A stretch of 64,000 nucleotides of DNA. It comes from Bradyrhizobium sp. WSM1417. GTDB lineage: Bacteria; Pseudomonadota; Alphaproteobacteria; Rhizobiales; Xanthobacteraceae. Where the stretch lies: assembly GCF_000515415.1 (NCBI RefSeq), contig NZ_KI911783.1, positions 3,338,392 to 3,402,391 of the forward strand, in the 5' to 3' direction. This document shows positions 1 to 9,370 of this stretch, piece after piece (positions within the stretch are counted from its first letter, which is position 1; each line of letters starts with the position of its first letter). The notes under the pieces were generated by a model. That model was not told the origin of the DNA and made no database searches. It saw nothing but the letters and a program-made list of their open reading frames with translations. Position numbers and translations under genes: made by a program.

Positions 1-117
1 CGCTTCCTGTGGTGAAGCAGATCTAGGCGTGCAGCTCCGGCATTCCGCTTTCGAAGTGCTAAGTTTCTTTTTCTTTTTCGCTGATTTTGCTCGATACATT
101 TGCAGAGGTTTATTGCC

Positions 118-1074
118 ATGAAAATGTCTGTGCCGATTTTGTGGGCAGCCGTGATCTTCACCGCGACCGCCGCCTTGGCGCAGAATGGGCTTCCGGCCTG
201 GGCGTTCTTGTGGGACCCGACCGTCAAGGTGCCCCCGGCTGACGACAAGCCCAATCAACTCGCCGGTAGCAACGCCGCGTTCAGCTGGAAGCAGGCGCGC
301 GATCTTTTCTTTGCGCCTGATTGGCATCCGGACGACCACCCGGCCATGCCGGAAATCGTTGCCAACGGACGAAAGCCGGATGTCCGCGCTTGCGGATCGT
401 GCCATCGCGTCGAGGGCACCGGCGGTCCTGAAAATGCGAGTCTCGCGGGCTTGCCGGCGAGCTATCTCGTTCAGCAGCTGGCTGATTTCAAAAGCGGCGC
501 GCGAAAGATGTCGGGGCCGGAGAGGCCCTCCACACAATTGATGATGGCGTCAGTCAAAGCCATGACCGACGCCGAGGTGCGCGCTGCGGCAGATTATTTC
601 TCTGCGCAGAAGCCCAAGCAGATCATCAAGGTCGTCGAAACCGAAAGCATTCCAAAGACGGGGCCGTCCCGCTTGTTCTACGTCAAAAGCCCGGAGGGCG
701 GCTCCGAAACCCTCGGCCCGCGCATCGTCGAGGTACCGGACGATGTAGATCAGTTCGAGCTTCGAGACTCCCGGGCGACCTTCACAGCCTATGTTCCGGT
801 TGGAAGTCTGGCGAAGGGAGAAACACTCGCCAAGACGGGCGGATCGGGAATAACCGTTGCCTGCGGGAGCTGCCACGGTCCGGAGTTGAAAGGCGTCGGT
901 GATATTCCGCCAATTGCCGGGCGCTCGCCGACCTACATCGTGCGCCAGCTTCATGAGTTTCAAAGCGGGGGCCGTGTGGCAAGCGCAAGCTCGCTGATGC
1001 AACAGACTGTCGAAAAGCTGTCGCAGAACGACATGGTCGCGCTGGCTGCCTACGTGGCGTCGCTCTCGCCATGA
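118..1074 (+). CDS. Di-haem periplasmic cytochrome c
   Basis: A secreted c-type cytochrome with two haem-binding CGSCH motifs, one in each half of the protein, so it looks like a duplicated class I cytochrome c. It begins with a hydrophobic Sec signal (about residues 1-22, ending near TAALAQ). Both halves carry the PASYLVQQL / SPTYIVRQL type segment that follows the haem in this family. The ATG at 118 is preferred over an upstream in-frame TTG because GAGG at 105-108 is well spaced from it. Role by family: electron carrier or electron-accepting subunit of a periplasmic dehydrogenase. The partner is not visible and may lie left of the window. The specific function is unknown. Confidence 0.85.
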   Translation: MKMSVPILWAAVIFTATAALAQNGLPAWAFLWDPTVKVPPADDKPNQLAGSNAAFSWKQARDLFFAPDWHPDDHPAMPEIVANGRKPDVRACGSCHRVEGTGGPENASLAGLPASYLVQQLADFKSGARKMSGPERPSTQLMMASVKAMTDAEVRAAADYFSAQKPKQIIKVVETESIPKTGPSRLFYVKSPEGGSETLGPRIVEVPDDVDQFELRDSRATFTAYVPVGSLAKGETLAKTGGSGITVACGSCHGPELKGVGDIPPIAGRSPTYIVRQLHEFQSGGRVASASSLMQQTVEKLSQNDMVALAAYVASLSP

Positions 1075-1279
1075 TCCAAGCCGCTGCTGCGGCGAATGAC
1101 GTCGCTCCCTGGCGTGGAGCGTCGGTTTGCGTGGGCATCGGCAGGTCCGGAGTCTGAGTAGAGCAGAAGTCATCGCTCCGGTGCAGACTGCCGCCTTTGC
1201 CTCGACCCGGTTATTGGTTCGCTTGGACCAACGTAGAACAAGCCTGTTCTGGGCCGGGCTGTATGAGATTGGATTGGTA

Positions 1280-2251
1280 ATGAAACGACGAAAATTCCTG
1301 ACTCTGGTTGGCGGTGCGTCTGCGTTGCCGCTGGCAGCGCGAGCACAGCAAGCGAAGCGAATGCCGCGAATTGGCCTTCTCCTCCCCCCACCGCGGAATT
1401 TGGAAGTCGACGCGTTCCTCAAGGGGCTCAGCGATCTCGGTTGGGTTGACGGCGTGAACGTTCATGTCGAATACCGCGACGCCGGTGGCGACGACGCCAG
1501 GCTGCCGGCGCTTGCGAATGAACTTGTCGCTCTTGATGTTGACGTTCTCGTCACAGCCACATTTCCCGGGATTCTTGCCGCTCACAACGCGACAACAAAA
1601 ATTCCGATCGTGATGATCGTGGGCCCCGATCTGGTGACCATAGGGCTTGCAGCCAGCATGGCTCATCCTGGCGGCAACATCACGGGGCAAACCTTTTTCC
1701 TGACAGAACTGGCTGCAAAGCGCTTGGAGATTCTCGCAGGCTTGGCTCCCTCGACGAGACGCGTAGGGGTGCTCATGCAGCGAGGAAATCCACTGAACAA
1801 CGCCACAATGAGCACCATGAGGAACGCAGCGCAGGGATTGAAGATGGAGCTACTAGCCATCGAGGTCGACGTCCCCGGCGATCTCGAAAGCGCGCTGTCA
1901 CTTGTCGGCTCTAACCCGATGGACGGCCTCGTGATCACGGACGCAAACGCGTTTGTCACCAATACGTCCATGGTCGCCGCGATTGTGGACAAGTGCCGGG
2001 TGCCATCGGTTGCCGCACCCATTGTCGCCTCCCGCGGCGCGGCCCTGATGGGTTACGGGGTGGACTTCACCGCAATGTTCCGCCACGCGGCTGTTTTCGT
2101 CGACAAGATATTGAAGGGTGCCAACCCCGCCGAGATTCCCATCGAGCAGCCGACGCAGTTCAAGACCGTCATCAACCACAAGACCGCAAAGGCGCTCGGC
2201 GTGGAGATACCTCCGTCGTTGCTGGTGCGCGCAGACGACGTGATCGAATAA
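1280..2251 (+). CDS. ABC transporter substrate-binding protein (ABC_sub_bind family)
   Basis: About 323 residues with a twin-arginine-like leader (MKRRKFLTLVGG, then ALPLAARAQQ). This is the hallmark of the large ABC_sub_bind family that is greatly expanded in Bradyrhizobium. The mature part begins PRIGLLLPPP and shows the periplasmic-binding fold (SDLGWVDGVNVHVEYRDAGG; VPSVAAPIVASRGAALMGYG). It is an orphan binding protein: no permease or ATPase gene is adjacent. The ligand is unknown; relatives are often described as binding urea- or amino-acid-like or aromatic compounds, but nothing here decides. A longer upstream reading frame exists, but the signal peptide fixes the start at the ATG at 1280. 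Confidence 0.8.
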   Translation: MKRRKFLTLVGGASALPLAARAQQAKRMPRIGLLLPPPRNLEVDAFLKGLSDLGWVDGVNVHVEYRDAGGDDARLPALANELVALDVDVLVTATFPGILAAHNATTKIPIVMIVGPDLVTIGLAASMAHPGGNITGQTFFLTELAAKRLEILAGLAPSTRRVGVLMQRGNPLNNATMSTMRNAAQGLKMELLAIEVDVPGDLESALSLVGSNPMDGLVITDANAFVTNTSMVAAIVDKCRVPSVAAPIVASRGAALMGYGVDFTAMFRHAAVFVDKILKGANPAEIPIEQPTQFKTVINHKTAKALGVEIPPSLLVRADDVIE

Positions 2252-2292
2252 CAGCGGCGATCTCTTCGGCAAGCGGGCGAGCCAATTCGCCC

Positions 2293-3036
2293 CTAAAACT
2301 GATACCTCCTCAGCCCCCCATCCACCGGGATCACCGTGCCCGTGATGTATCTTGCCACGGGCGACGCCAGAAACACCGCGAGCGCGGCGAGGTCTTCCGG
2401 CTCGCCCCAATAGCCGACGGGAATCTCTTCCTCCGCGAAGCGCTCGCGATAATCAGGCGCGTAGTTGCGGCGGATCTGTTCGCTCATGATGCGGCCGGGC
2501 GGGATGCAGTTGATGGTGATGCCGTGCTCGCCAATCTCGCGGGACAGGCCCTTGGCCCAGGCGTGCACGGCGGCTTTGGCGGCGAACGCGGCGTTGAGGC
2601 CTTCCGGCTCGGACTTGCCGGTGATGTTGACGATGCGGCCCCATTTGCGTTCGATCATCTGCGGCAGCAGCGCATGCGCGATGCGGCGGTAGCTCGTGAA
2701 ATTCAGCGCGATCGCCTCGTCCCATTGGCTGTCGGGCGCATCGACGGGGAGGGGACGGCTGCCGCCGGCATTGTTGATGAGGATGTCGACATGGCCGAGT
2801 TCTTTGAGCGCGAACGCCGAAATCTTCTCGGCCGCGTCCTTGGCCATCACGTCCTGCTCGAATGGCGTGATCAGACCGGAGCCGACTTCGCTCACCAGCT
2901 CGGCGAGCAGGTCGGTTCGCCGTGCCACGCCGACGACGCGCACGCCTTCGGCAGCCAAGCCCTTGGCGATGGCACGGCCGATGCCGACGCTCGCTCCGGT
3001 GACGACGGCGGTTTTCGATGTGAGCCCGAGATCCAT
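2293..3036 (-). CDS. Short-chain dehydrogenase/reductase-like protein lacking the catalytic tyrosine
   Basis: About 247 residues, classical SDR size. The cofactor motif TGASVGIG (residues 13-20), the NNAGG motif (88-92) and the terminal GTVIPVDGG segment are all present. The start at 3036 is chosen because GAGGG lies about 9 nt upstream; a longer frame runs into the neighbouring gene's region. Oddity: in the active-site segment (LNAAFAAKAA) the lysine is kept at 154, but the residue four before it, normally the catalytic tyrosine, is alanine, with Phe at 151. It could therefore be catalytically altered or a non-enzymatic nucleotide-binding protein. It is divergent from the methyltransferase-like gene. 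Substrate unknown. Confidence 0.8.
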   Translation of the reverse strand: MDLGLTSKTAVVTGASVGIGRAIAKGLAAEGVRVVGVARRTDLLAELVSEVGSGLITPFEQDVMAKDAAEKISAFALKELGHVDILINNAGGSRPLPVDAPDSQWDEAIALNFTSYRRIAHALLPQMIERKWGRIVNITGKSEPEGLNAAFAAKAAVHAWAKGLSREIGEHGITINCIPPGRIMSEQIRRNYAPDYRERFAEEEIPVGYWGEPEDLAALAVFLASPVARYITGTVIPVDGGLRRYQF

Positions 3037-3205
3037 GGTGACACGCCCTCTTGTTTGCTTTTCTGCTTGTCGCTGTTCGCTTGGCTGTTCGTTTTTCTGT
3101 TCGTTTCCTGCCCTGGCCCCGTCGGCCTGATTTGCCCGACCGGGACGAGCAGTGGTAACCAAGAGCCGCGTTGAAGGAAACACGAAAAAGAAAAGGCGCC
3201 GAGCG

Positions 3206-3976
3206 ATGGTCTGGGATCCGCAGCAATATCTGAAATTCTCCGGCCACCGGCTCCGGCCCGCCGTCGATCTCTTGATGCGGATTCCGGATGCTGGTCCGGG
3301 TGCGGTTGCCGATCTTGGCGCCGGTGCCGGCAACGTCACCAAGCTGATCAAGGAGCGTTGGCCGGACGCGACGGTGACCGGTGTCGAGGGTTCGGCCGAG
3401 ATGGTCGCCGCCGGCCGCAAGGCGGCGCCGGACGTGGAATGGTCACACGAGGACCTCGGCCACTGGCGCCCGACGAAGCAATATGACGTCGTCTACTCCA
3501 ATGCCGCGCTGCACTGGCTGCCCAATCATGGGGCCCTGTTTCCGTCGCTCATGGAGAAGGTGACGCCCGGCGGAATGCTCGCGGTGCAGATGCCGCGCAA
3601 CTTTCTGGCGCCCTCGCATGTGCTGATCGGCGAGACCGCGTTGAACGGTCCCTGGCGGTCCAAGGTCGAGCATCTCGTCACGCCGCCGCCGGTCGAAGCG
3701 CCGGCCTATTATCACGGGCTTCTTGCTCCGATGTCGGCCAATATAGACATCTGGGAGACCGAATATCTGCAGGTGCTGGAAGGCGAGAATCCCGTGAAGG
3801 AATGGACCAAGGGGACCTGGCTGACGCGATATCTCGACATCTTGCAGGGCGACGAGAAGGCCGCGTTCGAAGCCGCTTACGGGATGCGGGTCGCGAAAGC
3901 CTATCCGAAGAACGCCGCGGGACAGACGCTGTTTCCGTTCCGGCGTCTGTTCATGGTCGCCCAGCGCAACGGCTGA
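3206..3976 (+). CDS. tam: trans-Aconitate 2-methyltransferase-like SAM methyltransferase
   Basis: 256 residues, close to the length of E. coli Tam. The N-terminus (MVWDPQQYLKF) matches the W-x-P-x-x-Y-x-x-F pattern of Tam enzymes. Class I SAM-binding motifs follow: VADLGAGAGNVT (motif I), TGVEGSAEMV (acidic motif II) and DVVYSNAALHWLPNH (motif IV). By family it uses SAM to methylate trans-aconitate, a spontaneous by-product that inhibits the citrate cycle; the cytosol is the expected site. The start is the ATG at 3206 that begins the conserved region. The assignment to Tam rather than a generic methyltransferase is inference from the N-terminal and LHWLP signatures. Confidence 0.75.
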   Translation: MVWDPQQYLKFSGHRLRPAVDLLMRIPDAGPGAVADLGAGAGNVTKLIKERWPDATVTGVEGSAEMVAAGRKAAPDVEWSHEDLGHWRPTKQYDVVYSNAALHWLPNHGALFPSLMEKVTPGGMLAVQMPRNFLAPSHVLIGETALNGPWRSKVEHLVTPPPVEAPAYYHGLLAPMSANIDIWETEYLQVLEGENPVKEWTKGTWLTRYLDILQGDEKAAFEAAYGMRVAKAYPKNAAGQTLFPFRRLFMVAQRNG

Positions 3977-4161
3977 CCGCACTGCCGCAATGCGACATAA
4001 GCGCTCGCTTCCGGGAACGGCAGCAGGAGCCGGGTTGCGCAAGATAGCTTGGCTGCGGCAAATTGGGCTTAGGTCTAGTTGTTCGGGTGGCGGATTGCTG
4101 TCAGTACTGAAATCGGAAAACAAAAAAGACCCGGTTTTAGAGGTCGTTGGGAGGTTCGTTC

Positions 4162-5163
4162 ATGCGCAAGCTGCTTCTTGCGGTCGCCGCCGCAGCTGTT
4201 CTCGTGGGTCCCGCCGTTGTCGAGGCCCAGAGCCCGATCGTCATCAAATTCAGCCACGTCGTTGCCAACGACACTCCCAAGGGCAAGGGCGCCCTGAAGT
4301 TCAAGGAATTTGCGGAGAAGTACACCGACGGCAAGGTCAAGGTCGAAATCTACCCGAACTCCACGCTGTACAAGGACAAGGAGGAGATCGAGGCGCTGCA
4401 GCTCGGCTCCGTGCAGATGCTAGCGCCCTCGACCGCGAAGTTCGCACCGCTCGGTATCAAGGAGTTCGAGGCGCTCGACCTGCCCTGGCTGTTCAAGGAC
4501 GACCAGACCTATTCCAACGCGATGAAGGGCACGCTCGGCAAGTGGCTGTTCGAGAGGCTCGAGACCAAGGGCATCACCGGGCTCGCTTATTGGGACAACG
4601 GCTTCCACATGCTCTCCGCCAACCGTCCCCTGATGAAGCCGGCCGATTTCCAGGGGCTCAAATTCCGCATCTCCGGATCGAAGGTCGCGGACCAATATCT
4701 CCGGATCATGGGCTCGATTCCCCAGATCATGGCGTTTTCCGAAGTCTACCAGGCTTTGCAGACGGGCGTGGTCGACGGCTGCGAGAACACCGCGTCCAAC
4801 TACCTGACGCAGAAGTTCTACGAGGTGCAGAAGGACATCACGGTGTCCTATCACGCGCACCTGCAGTATGCCGTCATCGTCAATTCGAAATTCTGGTCGG
4901 GCCTGCCGCCCGACATCCGCGCCCAGCTCGAGAAGGCAATGAACGAGGCGACCGACTACACCAACTCGATCGCTCGCCAGGAAAACGAGGATGCGCTGGC
5001 CGAGATCAAGAAGACGGGCAAGACCACGCTGCATTATCTGACTGACGCGGATCGCAAGGCGTGGCAAGAAGCGATGCAGCCGACCTACAAATGGGCGAAG
5101 GGGCGGGTCGGGCAGGAGGTGCTCGATCTCGTCGCCAAGGAGCTCGACGTCAAGATGAACTGA
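4162..5163 (+). CDS. dctP: TRAP transporter solute-binding protein (DctP family)
   Basis: 333 residues with a clear Sec signal peptide (MRKLLLAVAAAAVLVGPAVVEAQS), then a DctP fold opening IVIKFSHVVANDTPKGKGAL. Typical TRAP-binding signatures are KFRISGSKVADQYLRIMGSIPQIMAFSEVYQALQ region residues (near 170-205) and the GVVDGCENT segment. The conserved arginine after KF (KFR) normally salt-bridges a substrate carboxylate, so an organic acid ligand is likely. GGGAGG lies 8 nt before the ATG. The fused membrane component follows after a 67-nt gap containing a hairpin. This is the periplasmic receptor of a Na+-driven secondary importer. Confidence 0.9.
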   Translation: MRKLLLAVAAAAVLVGPAVVEAQSPIVIKFSHVVANDTPKGKGALKFKEFAEKYTDGKVKVEIYPNSTLYKDKEEIEALQLGSVQMLAPSTAKFAPLGIKEFEALDLPWLFKDDQTYSNAMKGTLGKWLFERLETKGITGLAYWDNGFHMLSANRPLMKPADFQGLKFRISGSKVADQYLRIMGSIPQIMAFSEVYQALQTGVVDGCENTASNYLTQKFYEVQKDITVSYHAHLQYAVIVNSKFWSGLPPDIRAQLEKAMNEATDYTNSIARQENEDALAEIKKTGKTTLHYLTDADRKAWQEAMQPTYKWAKGRVGQEVLDLVAKELDVKMN

Positions 5164-5190
5164 CGCCGGCGCGCTTTGAGAACAACCATG

Positions 5191-5222
5191 AACGGTCGGG
5201 GGTGATCGCACTCCCGGCCGTT
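5191..5222 (+). terminator. Intercistronic hairpin between TRAP receptor and membrane genes
   Basis: Inverted repeat: AACGGTCGGG (5191-5200), a 12-nt loop, then CCCGGCCGTT (5213-5222), 10 bp with one G-U pair. There is no long T tract. It sits between the binding-protein stop and the membrane-protein start, where a partial terminator or mRNA-stabilising hairpin would raise receptor over permease expression. The function is inferred from position. Confidence 0.5.
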
Positions 5223-5230
5223 GCTCTTGA

Positions 5231-7291
5231 ATGATGAGCCAAGCTGAGGGGACCAAGTTGCTGCGTGCATTGAATCGTGTGCTCAATCATCTCGAGGAAT
5301 GGCTGATCGCGACGATGATCGCGGCCGCGACATCGCTCATCTTCGTTGCCGTGCTGCACCGGTATGGCGCCGGGCTGTCGATCGACATCGCCAAATGGGC
5401 GGAGGCGCGCAACCTGGCCTTCCTGGCCGTCCCCATGCGAGCCGCGTTCGTCTGGCTTGCCGCTCTCGACCTGTCCTGGGCGCAGGAACTCTGCATCTAC
5501 ATGTTCATCTGGATGGCGAAGTTCGGTGCGGCCTACGGGGTGCGCACCGGCATCCATGTCGGCGTCGACGTCCTGGTCAATATTCTTCCCGGCGGATCGC
5601 GCCGCCGCGTCATCACGTTCGGCCTGATGTGCGGCGCCCTTTTTACTGCCATCGTGTGCTATTTCGGGGCCGCGTTCGTCGGCCAGATGTGGCAGACCGG
5701 CCAGCAATCCAACGATTTGGAAGCGCCGATGTGGCTGGTGTATCTCACCATCCCGCTCGGCTCCGGGCTGATGTGCTTCCGCTTCCTGCAGGTCGCCTGG
5801 TCGTTCTATCACACCGGCGAGCTGCCGCATCATGACGTGGCCGGCGTCGAAGGCGTCGAAATAGACCCGGTCCATCCGGCCCCGGTCACGCGCAGTCAGG
5901 TCGTCCGCGACGAACGCAGTCCGCTCGGCTGGGTCCTGATGCTGTTGCCGGTCCTGATCGTCGCCGTGTGCTTCGCCCATTCCGCGCATGTGATCACGCT
6001 GCCGCAGGGCCTGCGTGTCGCCGTGGTTTTCGGCCTTCTGCTGTCGTTGATGCTCACGGGCATGCCGATCTCGATCGCGCTCGGCCTGACCGTGCTCAGC
6101 TTCATGTTCACGCTGACCGACGTGCGAACGGAATCGGTGGCGCTGAAGCTGTTTACCGGCATCGAGAGCTTCGAGATCATGGCGATCCCGTTCTTCATCC
6201 TTGCCGGCAACTTCCTGACCCATGGCGGCGTGGCGCGCCGGATGATCACGTTCGCGACGTCGCTGGTCGGCCATTGGTACGGCGGCCTTGCGCTCTCGGG
6301 CGTGGTCGCCTGCGCGCTGTTCGCCGCGATTTCCGGCTCCTCGCCGGCCACCGTGGTGGCGATCGGATCGGTGATCCTGCCCGCGATGGTCGCGCAGGGA
6401 TTCCCGAAGAGGTTCGGGGCGGGCGTGATCACGACCTCGGGCTCGCTGGGAATTCTCATTCCACCCTCGATTCCCATGGTGCTTTTTGCCGTCTCCACCA
6501 ACACCTCCGTCGGCAAGCTGTTCATCGCCGGCATCGTGCCGGGAATGGTGCTCGCCATGCTGCTCGGCGCCACGACATTCTATCGGGCCTGGCGTAACGA
6601 CTATCCGAGGATGCCGAAAGCAACCCTCTACGAGCGCTTCGATGCGTTCCGAAAGTCGATCTGGGGTATCCTGCTGATCGTGATCGTGATCGGCGGCATC
6701 TACAGCGGCCTGTTCACGCCGACCGAAGCTGCGGCCGTCAGCGCGGTGTACGCCTTCATCGTCGCCGTGTTCATCTACAAGGATCTGAAGCTGCGAGACG
6801 TGCCGCGCGTGCTGCTGTCGTCGGCAAATCTTTCGGCGATGCTGCTCTACATCATCACCAACGCCGTCTTGTTCTCGTTCCTGATGACTTACGAGAACGT
6901 GCCGCAAGCGCTGGCGCAGTGGATGATTGACCAGGGCCTCGGCTGGATCGGCTTCCTCCTGGTCGTCAATCTCCTGCTGCTATTGGCCGGCAACGTGATG
7001 GAGCCGTCCTCGATCATCCTGATCATGGCGCCGATCCTGTTTCCGGTGGCGATCAAGCTCGGCATCGATCCGATCCATTTCGGCATCCTGATGACGGTCA
7101 ACATGGAGGTCGGGCTGTGCCATCCGCCGGTCGGCCTCAATCTCTACGTGGCCTCAGGCATCGCCAAGATGGGTATCACCGAGCTCACAGTCGCGGTGTG
7201 GCCATGGCTGCTGACGATGCTGGCGTTCCTGGTGGTCGTGACCTACTGGCCGGGCCTGTCGCTGTGGTTGCCGAGATTGCTGGGCATGTAG
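5231..7291 (+). CDS. TRAP transporter fused DctQ-DctM membrane protein
   Basis: About 686 residues, matching a small DctQ (first ~190 residues, four membrane spans with WAQELCIYMFIWMAKFGAAYG) fused to a large DctM permease (from about residue 245, with GMPISIALG, the SGSSPATVVAIGSVILP repeat and VTPPxGLN-like CHPPVGLNLYV near the end). Together with the upstream receptor it makes a complete secondary importer. The joint is an acidic linker (HHDVAGVEGVEIDPVHPAPV). Start uncertain: ATGs at 5231/5234 lack a good ribosome site, while the in-frame TTG at 5258 has GAGGGGA just upstream. It is followed by an alkylsulfatase gene, which may point to a sulfated or carboxylated substrate (inference). 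Confidence 0.88.
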   Translation: MMSQAEGTKLLRALNRVLNHLEEWLIATMIAAATSLIFVAVLHRYGAGLSIDIAKWAEARNLAFLAVPMRAAFVWLAALDLSWAQELCIYMFIWMAKFGAAYGVRTGIHVGVDVLVNILPGGSRRRVITFGLMCGALFTAIVCYFGAAFVGQMWQTGQQSNDLEAPMWLVYLTIPLGSGLMCFRFLQVAWSFYHTGELPHHDVAGVEGVEIDPVHPAPVTRSQVVRDERSPLGWVLMLLPVLIVAVCFAHSAHVITLPQGLRVAVVFGLLLSLMLTGMPISIALGLTVLSFMFTLTDVRTESVALKLFTGIESFEIMAIPFFILAGNFLTHGGVARRMITFATSLVGHWYGGLALSGVVACALFAAISGSSPATVVAIGSVILPAMVAQGFPKRFGAGVITTSGSLGILIPPSIPMVLFAVSTNTSVGKLFIAGIVPGMVLAMLLGATTFYRAWRNDYPRMPKATLYERFDAFRKSIWGILLIVIVIGGIYSGLFTPTEAAAVSAVYAFIVAVFIYKDLKLRDVPRVLLSSANLSAMLLYIITNAVLFSFLMTYENVPQALAQWMIDQGLGWIGFLLVVNLLLLLAGNVMEPSSIILIMAPILFPVAIKLGIDPIHFGILMTVNMEVGLCHPPVGLNLYVASGIAKMGITELTVAVWPWLLTMLAFLVVVTYWPGLSLWLPRLLGM

Positions 7292-7414
7292 CTGCGAACA
7301 CGCTGCTTCTCTCCACCTGTGGGCGCGGGGCTACGCATTGCTGCGTCCTCCCGCCATGGCAATCGGCCGCGAGATGCGGTTAGATGCCGCGCAACAGGCG
7401 GGGAGGAGATCAAG

Positions 7415-9346
7415 ATGACGGACACGTCCAGCAACGAGCCGAAGGGCGCAACGCCGTCCGTCATCGCGCAGCAAACGGCGATGCTGAATGCGTTGCCGTT
7501 CTCCGACACCCGGGATTTCGACGATTCCGCGCGCGGCTTTCTCGGCACGATCGAGAATGCGGCGATCACCAATCCGCAAGGGCGGACGGTCTGGAGCCTC
7601 GAGCCTTACGGCTTCCTGTCGACTGAAGAGGCGCCGGCCACGGTCAATCCGAGCCTGTGGCGGCAGTCGCGGCTCAACATGCAGCACGGACTGTTCGAGG
7701 TCGTGCCCGGAATCTACCAGGTGCGTGGGCTCGACATCGCCAACATGACGCTGATCGAAGGCGACAGCGGCGTCATCGTCGTCGACACCCTGACCTCGAT
7801 CGAGGGCGCACGCGCCGCGCTTGATCTCTACTACAGGCATCGCGGCCAGCGACCGGTCGCGGCCGTGATTTTCACCCACACCCACACCGACCATTGGGGC
7901 GGCGCGCGCGGCGTGCTGGAGGAGGATGCGCTCGCGAGCGGCCGCGTACCGATCATCGCGCCGAACTTGTTCATGGAGCATGCCGTCTCCGAGAACATCA
8001 TCGCGGGACCTGCGATGCTGCGCCGGGCGCAGTACCAGTTCGGGCCTCTCCTCGCCAAGGGCGCGCGCGGGCAGGTCGATTGCGGCCTCGGCAAGTCGAT
8101 GGCAGCAGGTTCGGTGGCGCTGCTGCGGCCGACCGATCTAGTCATGGCGACCGGCGACCGGCGCGTGATCGACGGCGTCGAGTTCGAATTCCAGATGGCG
8201 CCGAACAGCGAAGCGCCGGCGGAAATGCATTTCTTCATCCCGCGCTACAAGCTGTTGAACCTCGCCGAGAACTGCACCCACAATTTCCACAATCTGCTGC
8301 CGTTCCGCGGAGCCGACGTGCGCGACGCGCTGGCCTGGTCGAAATATCTGGGCGAGGCCTTGCAGCTCTGGGATGGCAAGGCGGAGGCGATGTGCGGCCA
8401 GCATCACTGGCCGGTGTGGGGACACGAACGCATCGGCACGATGATCCGGCAGCAGCGCGACCTCTATAAGTTCGCGCATGACCAGACCATCCGCCTGATG
8501 AACCACGGCCTCACCGCGGCCGAGATTGCCGAAACGATCCAGCTGCCCAAGAGCCTCGAGGGCGCCTGGCACGGCCGCGGCTATTACGGCCACATCCGGC
8601 ACAATGTGAAGGCGATCTATCAAAAGTACCTGGGCTGGTACGACGCCAATCCGGTCAATCTCGATCCGCTGCCGCCGGTGGAGTCGGGCAAGAAATATGT
8701 GGAGTACATGGGCGGCGCCGGCGCCATCCTCGCGCGGGCGCGTGTTGATTTCGACAAGGGCGAATTCCGCTTCGTGGCGCAGGCGCTCGGCCATCTCGTC
8801 TTTGCCGAGCCGGACAATCAGGCTGCGCGTGCGTTGCTGGCGGATACGCTGGAGCAGCTCGGCTACGCCGCGGAAAGCGCGACCTGGCGTAATGCCTATC
8901 TGTTCGGCGCGCAGGAATTGCGCCAGGGCATGCCGAAAGTGCCGGCACGCCCGCCGATGCCGCGCGAGACATTGGCGGCGCTGCGCACCTCACAGCTCTG
9001 GGACGTGCTCGGCATCCGCCTCAACGGACCGAAGGCGGAAGGAAAGCACATCGTGCTGAACTGGAGCTTTTCCGACACCGGCGAGACCTTCGTGCTCAAT
9101 CTGGAGAACTGCGCGCTCACCTACACAGAGGGCATGCAGGCGGAAAGCGCCGATGCCAGCTTCACGCTCGCGCGGTCGACGCTCGACGAGGTGATCGCGA
9201 AACTGACCAGCTTCCCGGAGGCCGTGGCCGCCGGCAAGGTCAAATTCGCCGGCAACCCGATGCGCCTCGCCGAGCTGATGGGCCTGATGGACGAATTCCC
9301 GCGCATGTTCGAGATCGTCGAGCCGAAGCGGGCGGTGGTAAGGTAG
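7415..9346 (+). CDS. Alkyl sulfatase, metallo-beta-lactamase fold (SdsA1/BDS1 type)
   Basis: 643 residues, the usual length. The zinc site HTHTDHWGG is at 155-163 and further metal ligands appear in ENCTHNFHNL and QHHWPVWGHERIG. After the catalytic domain come an alkylsulfatase dimerisation region (about 390-520, with AGAILARARVDFDKGEFRFVAQ-type helices) and a C-terminal SCP2-like lipid-binding domain (from about 540). The family hydrolyses primary alkyl sulfates such as dodecyl sulfate to alcohol and sulfate, giving sulfur and carbon. No signal peptide is evident, so a cytoplasmic location is possible, unlike secreted SdsA1. GGGAGGAG precedes the ATG at 7415. It follows the TRAP importer in the same direction and could act on its cargo. 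Confidence 0.9.
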   Translation: MTDTSSNEPKGATPSVIAQQTAMLNALPFSDTRDFDDSARGFLGTIENAAITNPQGRTVWSLEPYGFLSTEEAPATVNPSLWRQSRLNMQHGLFEVVPGIYQVRGLDIANMTLIEGDSGVIVVDTLTSIEGARAALDLYYRHRGQRPVAAVIFTHTHTDHWGGARGVLEEDALASGRVPIIAPNLFMEHAVSENIIAGPAMLRRAQYQFGPLLAKGARGQVDCGLGKSMAAGSVALLRPTDLVMATGDRRVIDGVEFEFQMAPNSEAPAEMHFFIPRYKLLNLAENCTHNFHNLLPFRGADVRDALAWSKYLGEALQLWDGKAEAMCGQHHWPVWGHERIGTMIRQQRDLYKFAHDQTIRLMNHGLTAAEIAETIQLPKSLEGAWHGRGYYGHIRHNVKAIYQKYLGWYDANPVNLDPLPPVESGKKYVEYMGGAGAILARARVDFDKGEFRFVAQALGHLVFAEPDNQAARALLADTLEQLGYAAESATWRNAYLFGAQELRQGMPKVPARPPMPRETLAALRTSQLWDVLGIRLNGPKAEGKHIVLNWSFSDTGETFVLNLENCALTYTEGMQAESADASFTLARSTLDEVIAKLTSFPEAVAAGKVKFAGNPMRLAELMGLMDEFPRMFEIVEPKRAVVR

Positions 9347-9370
9347 GGCAGCCGTCACCGCGTTCCCACT

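Noticed and set aside
5150..6907. A 585-codon open frame on the minus strand
   Set aside because: It lies antisense to the fused TRAP membrane gene and its product is extremely rich in His, Asp, Arg and Gln without any domain; it is the mirror of a GC-rich membrane-protein gene.
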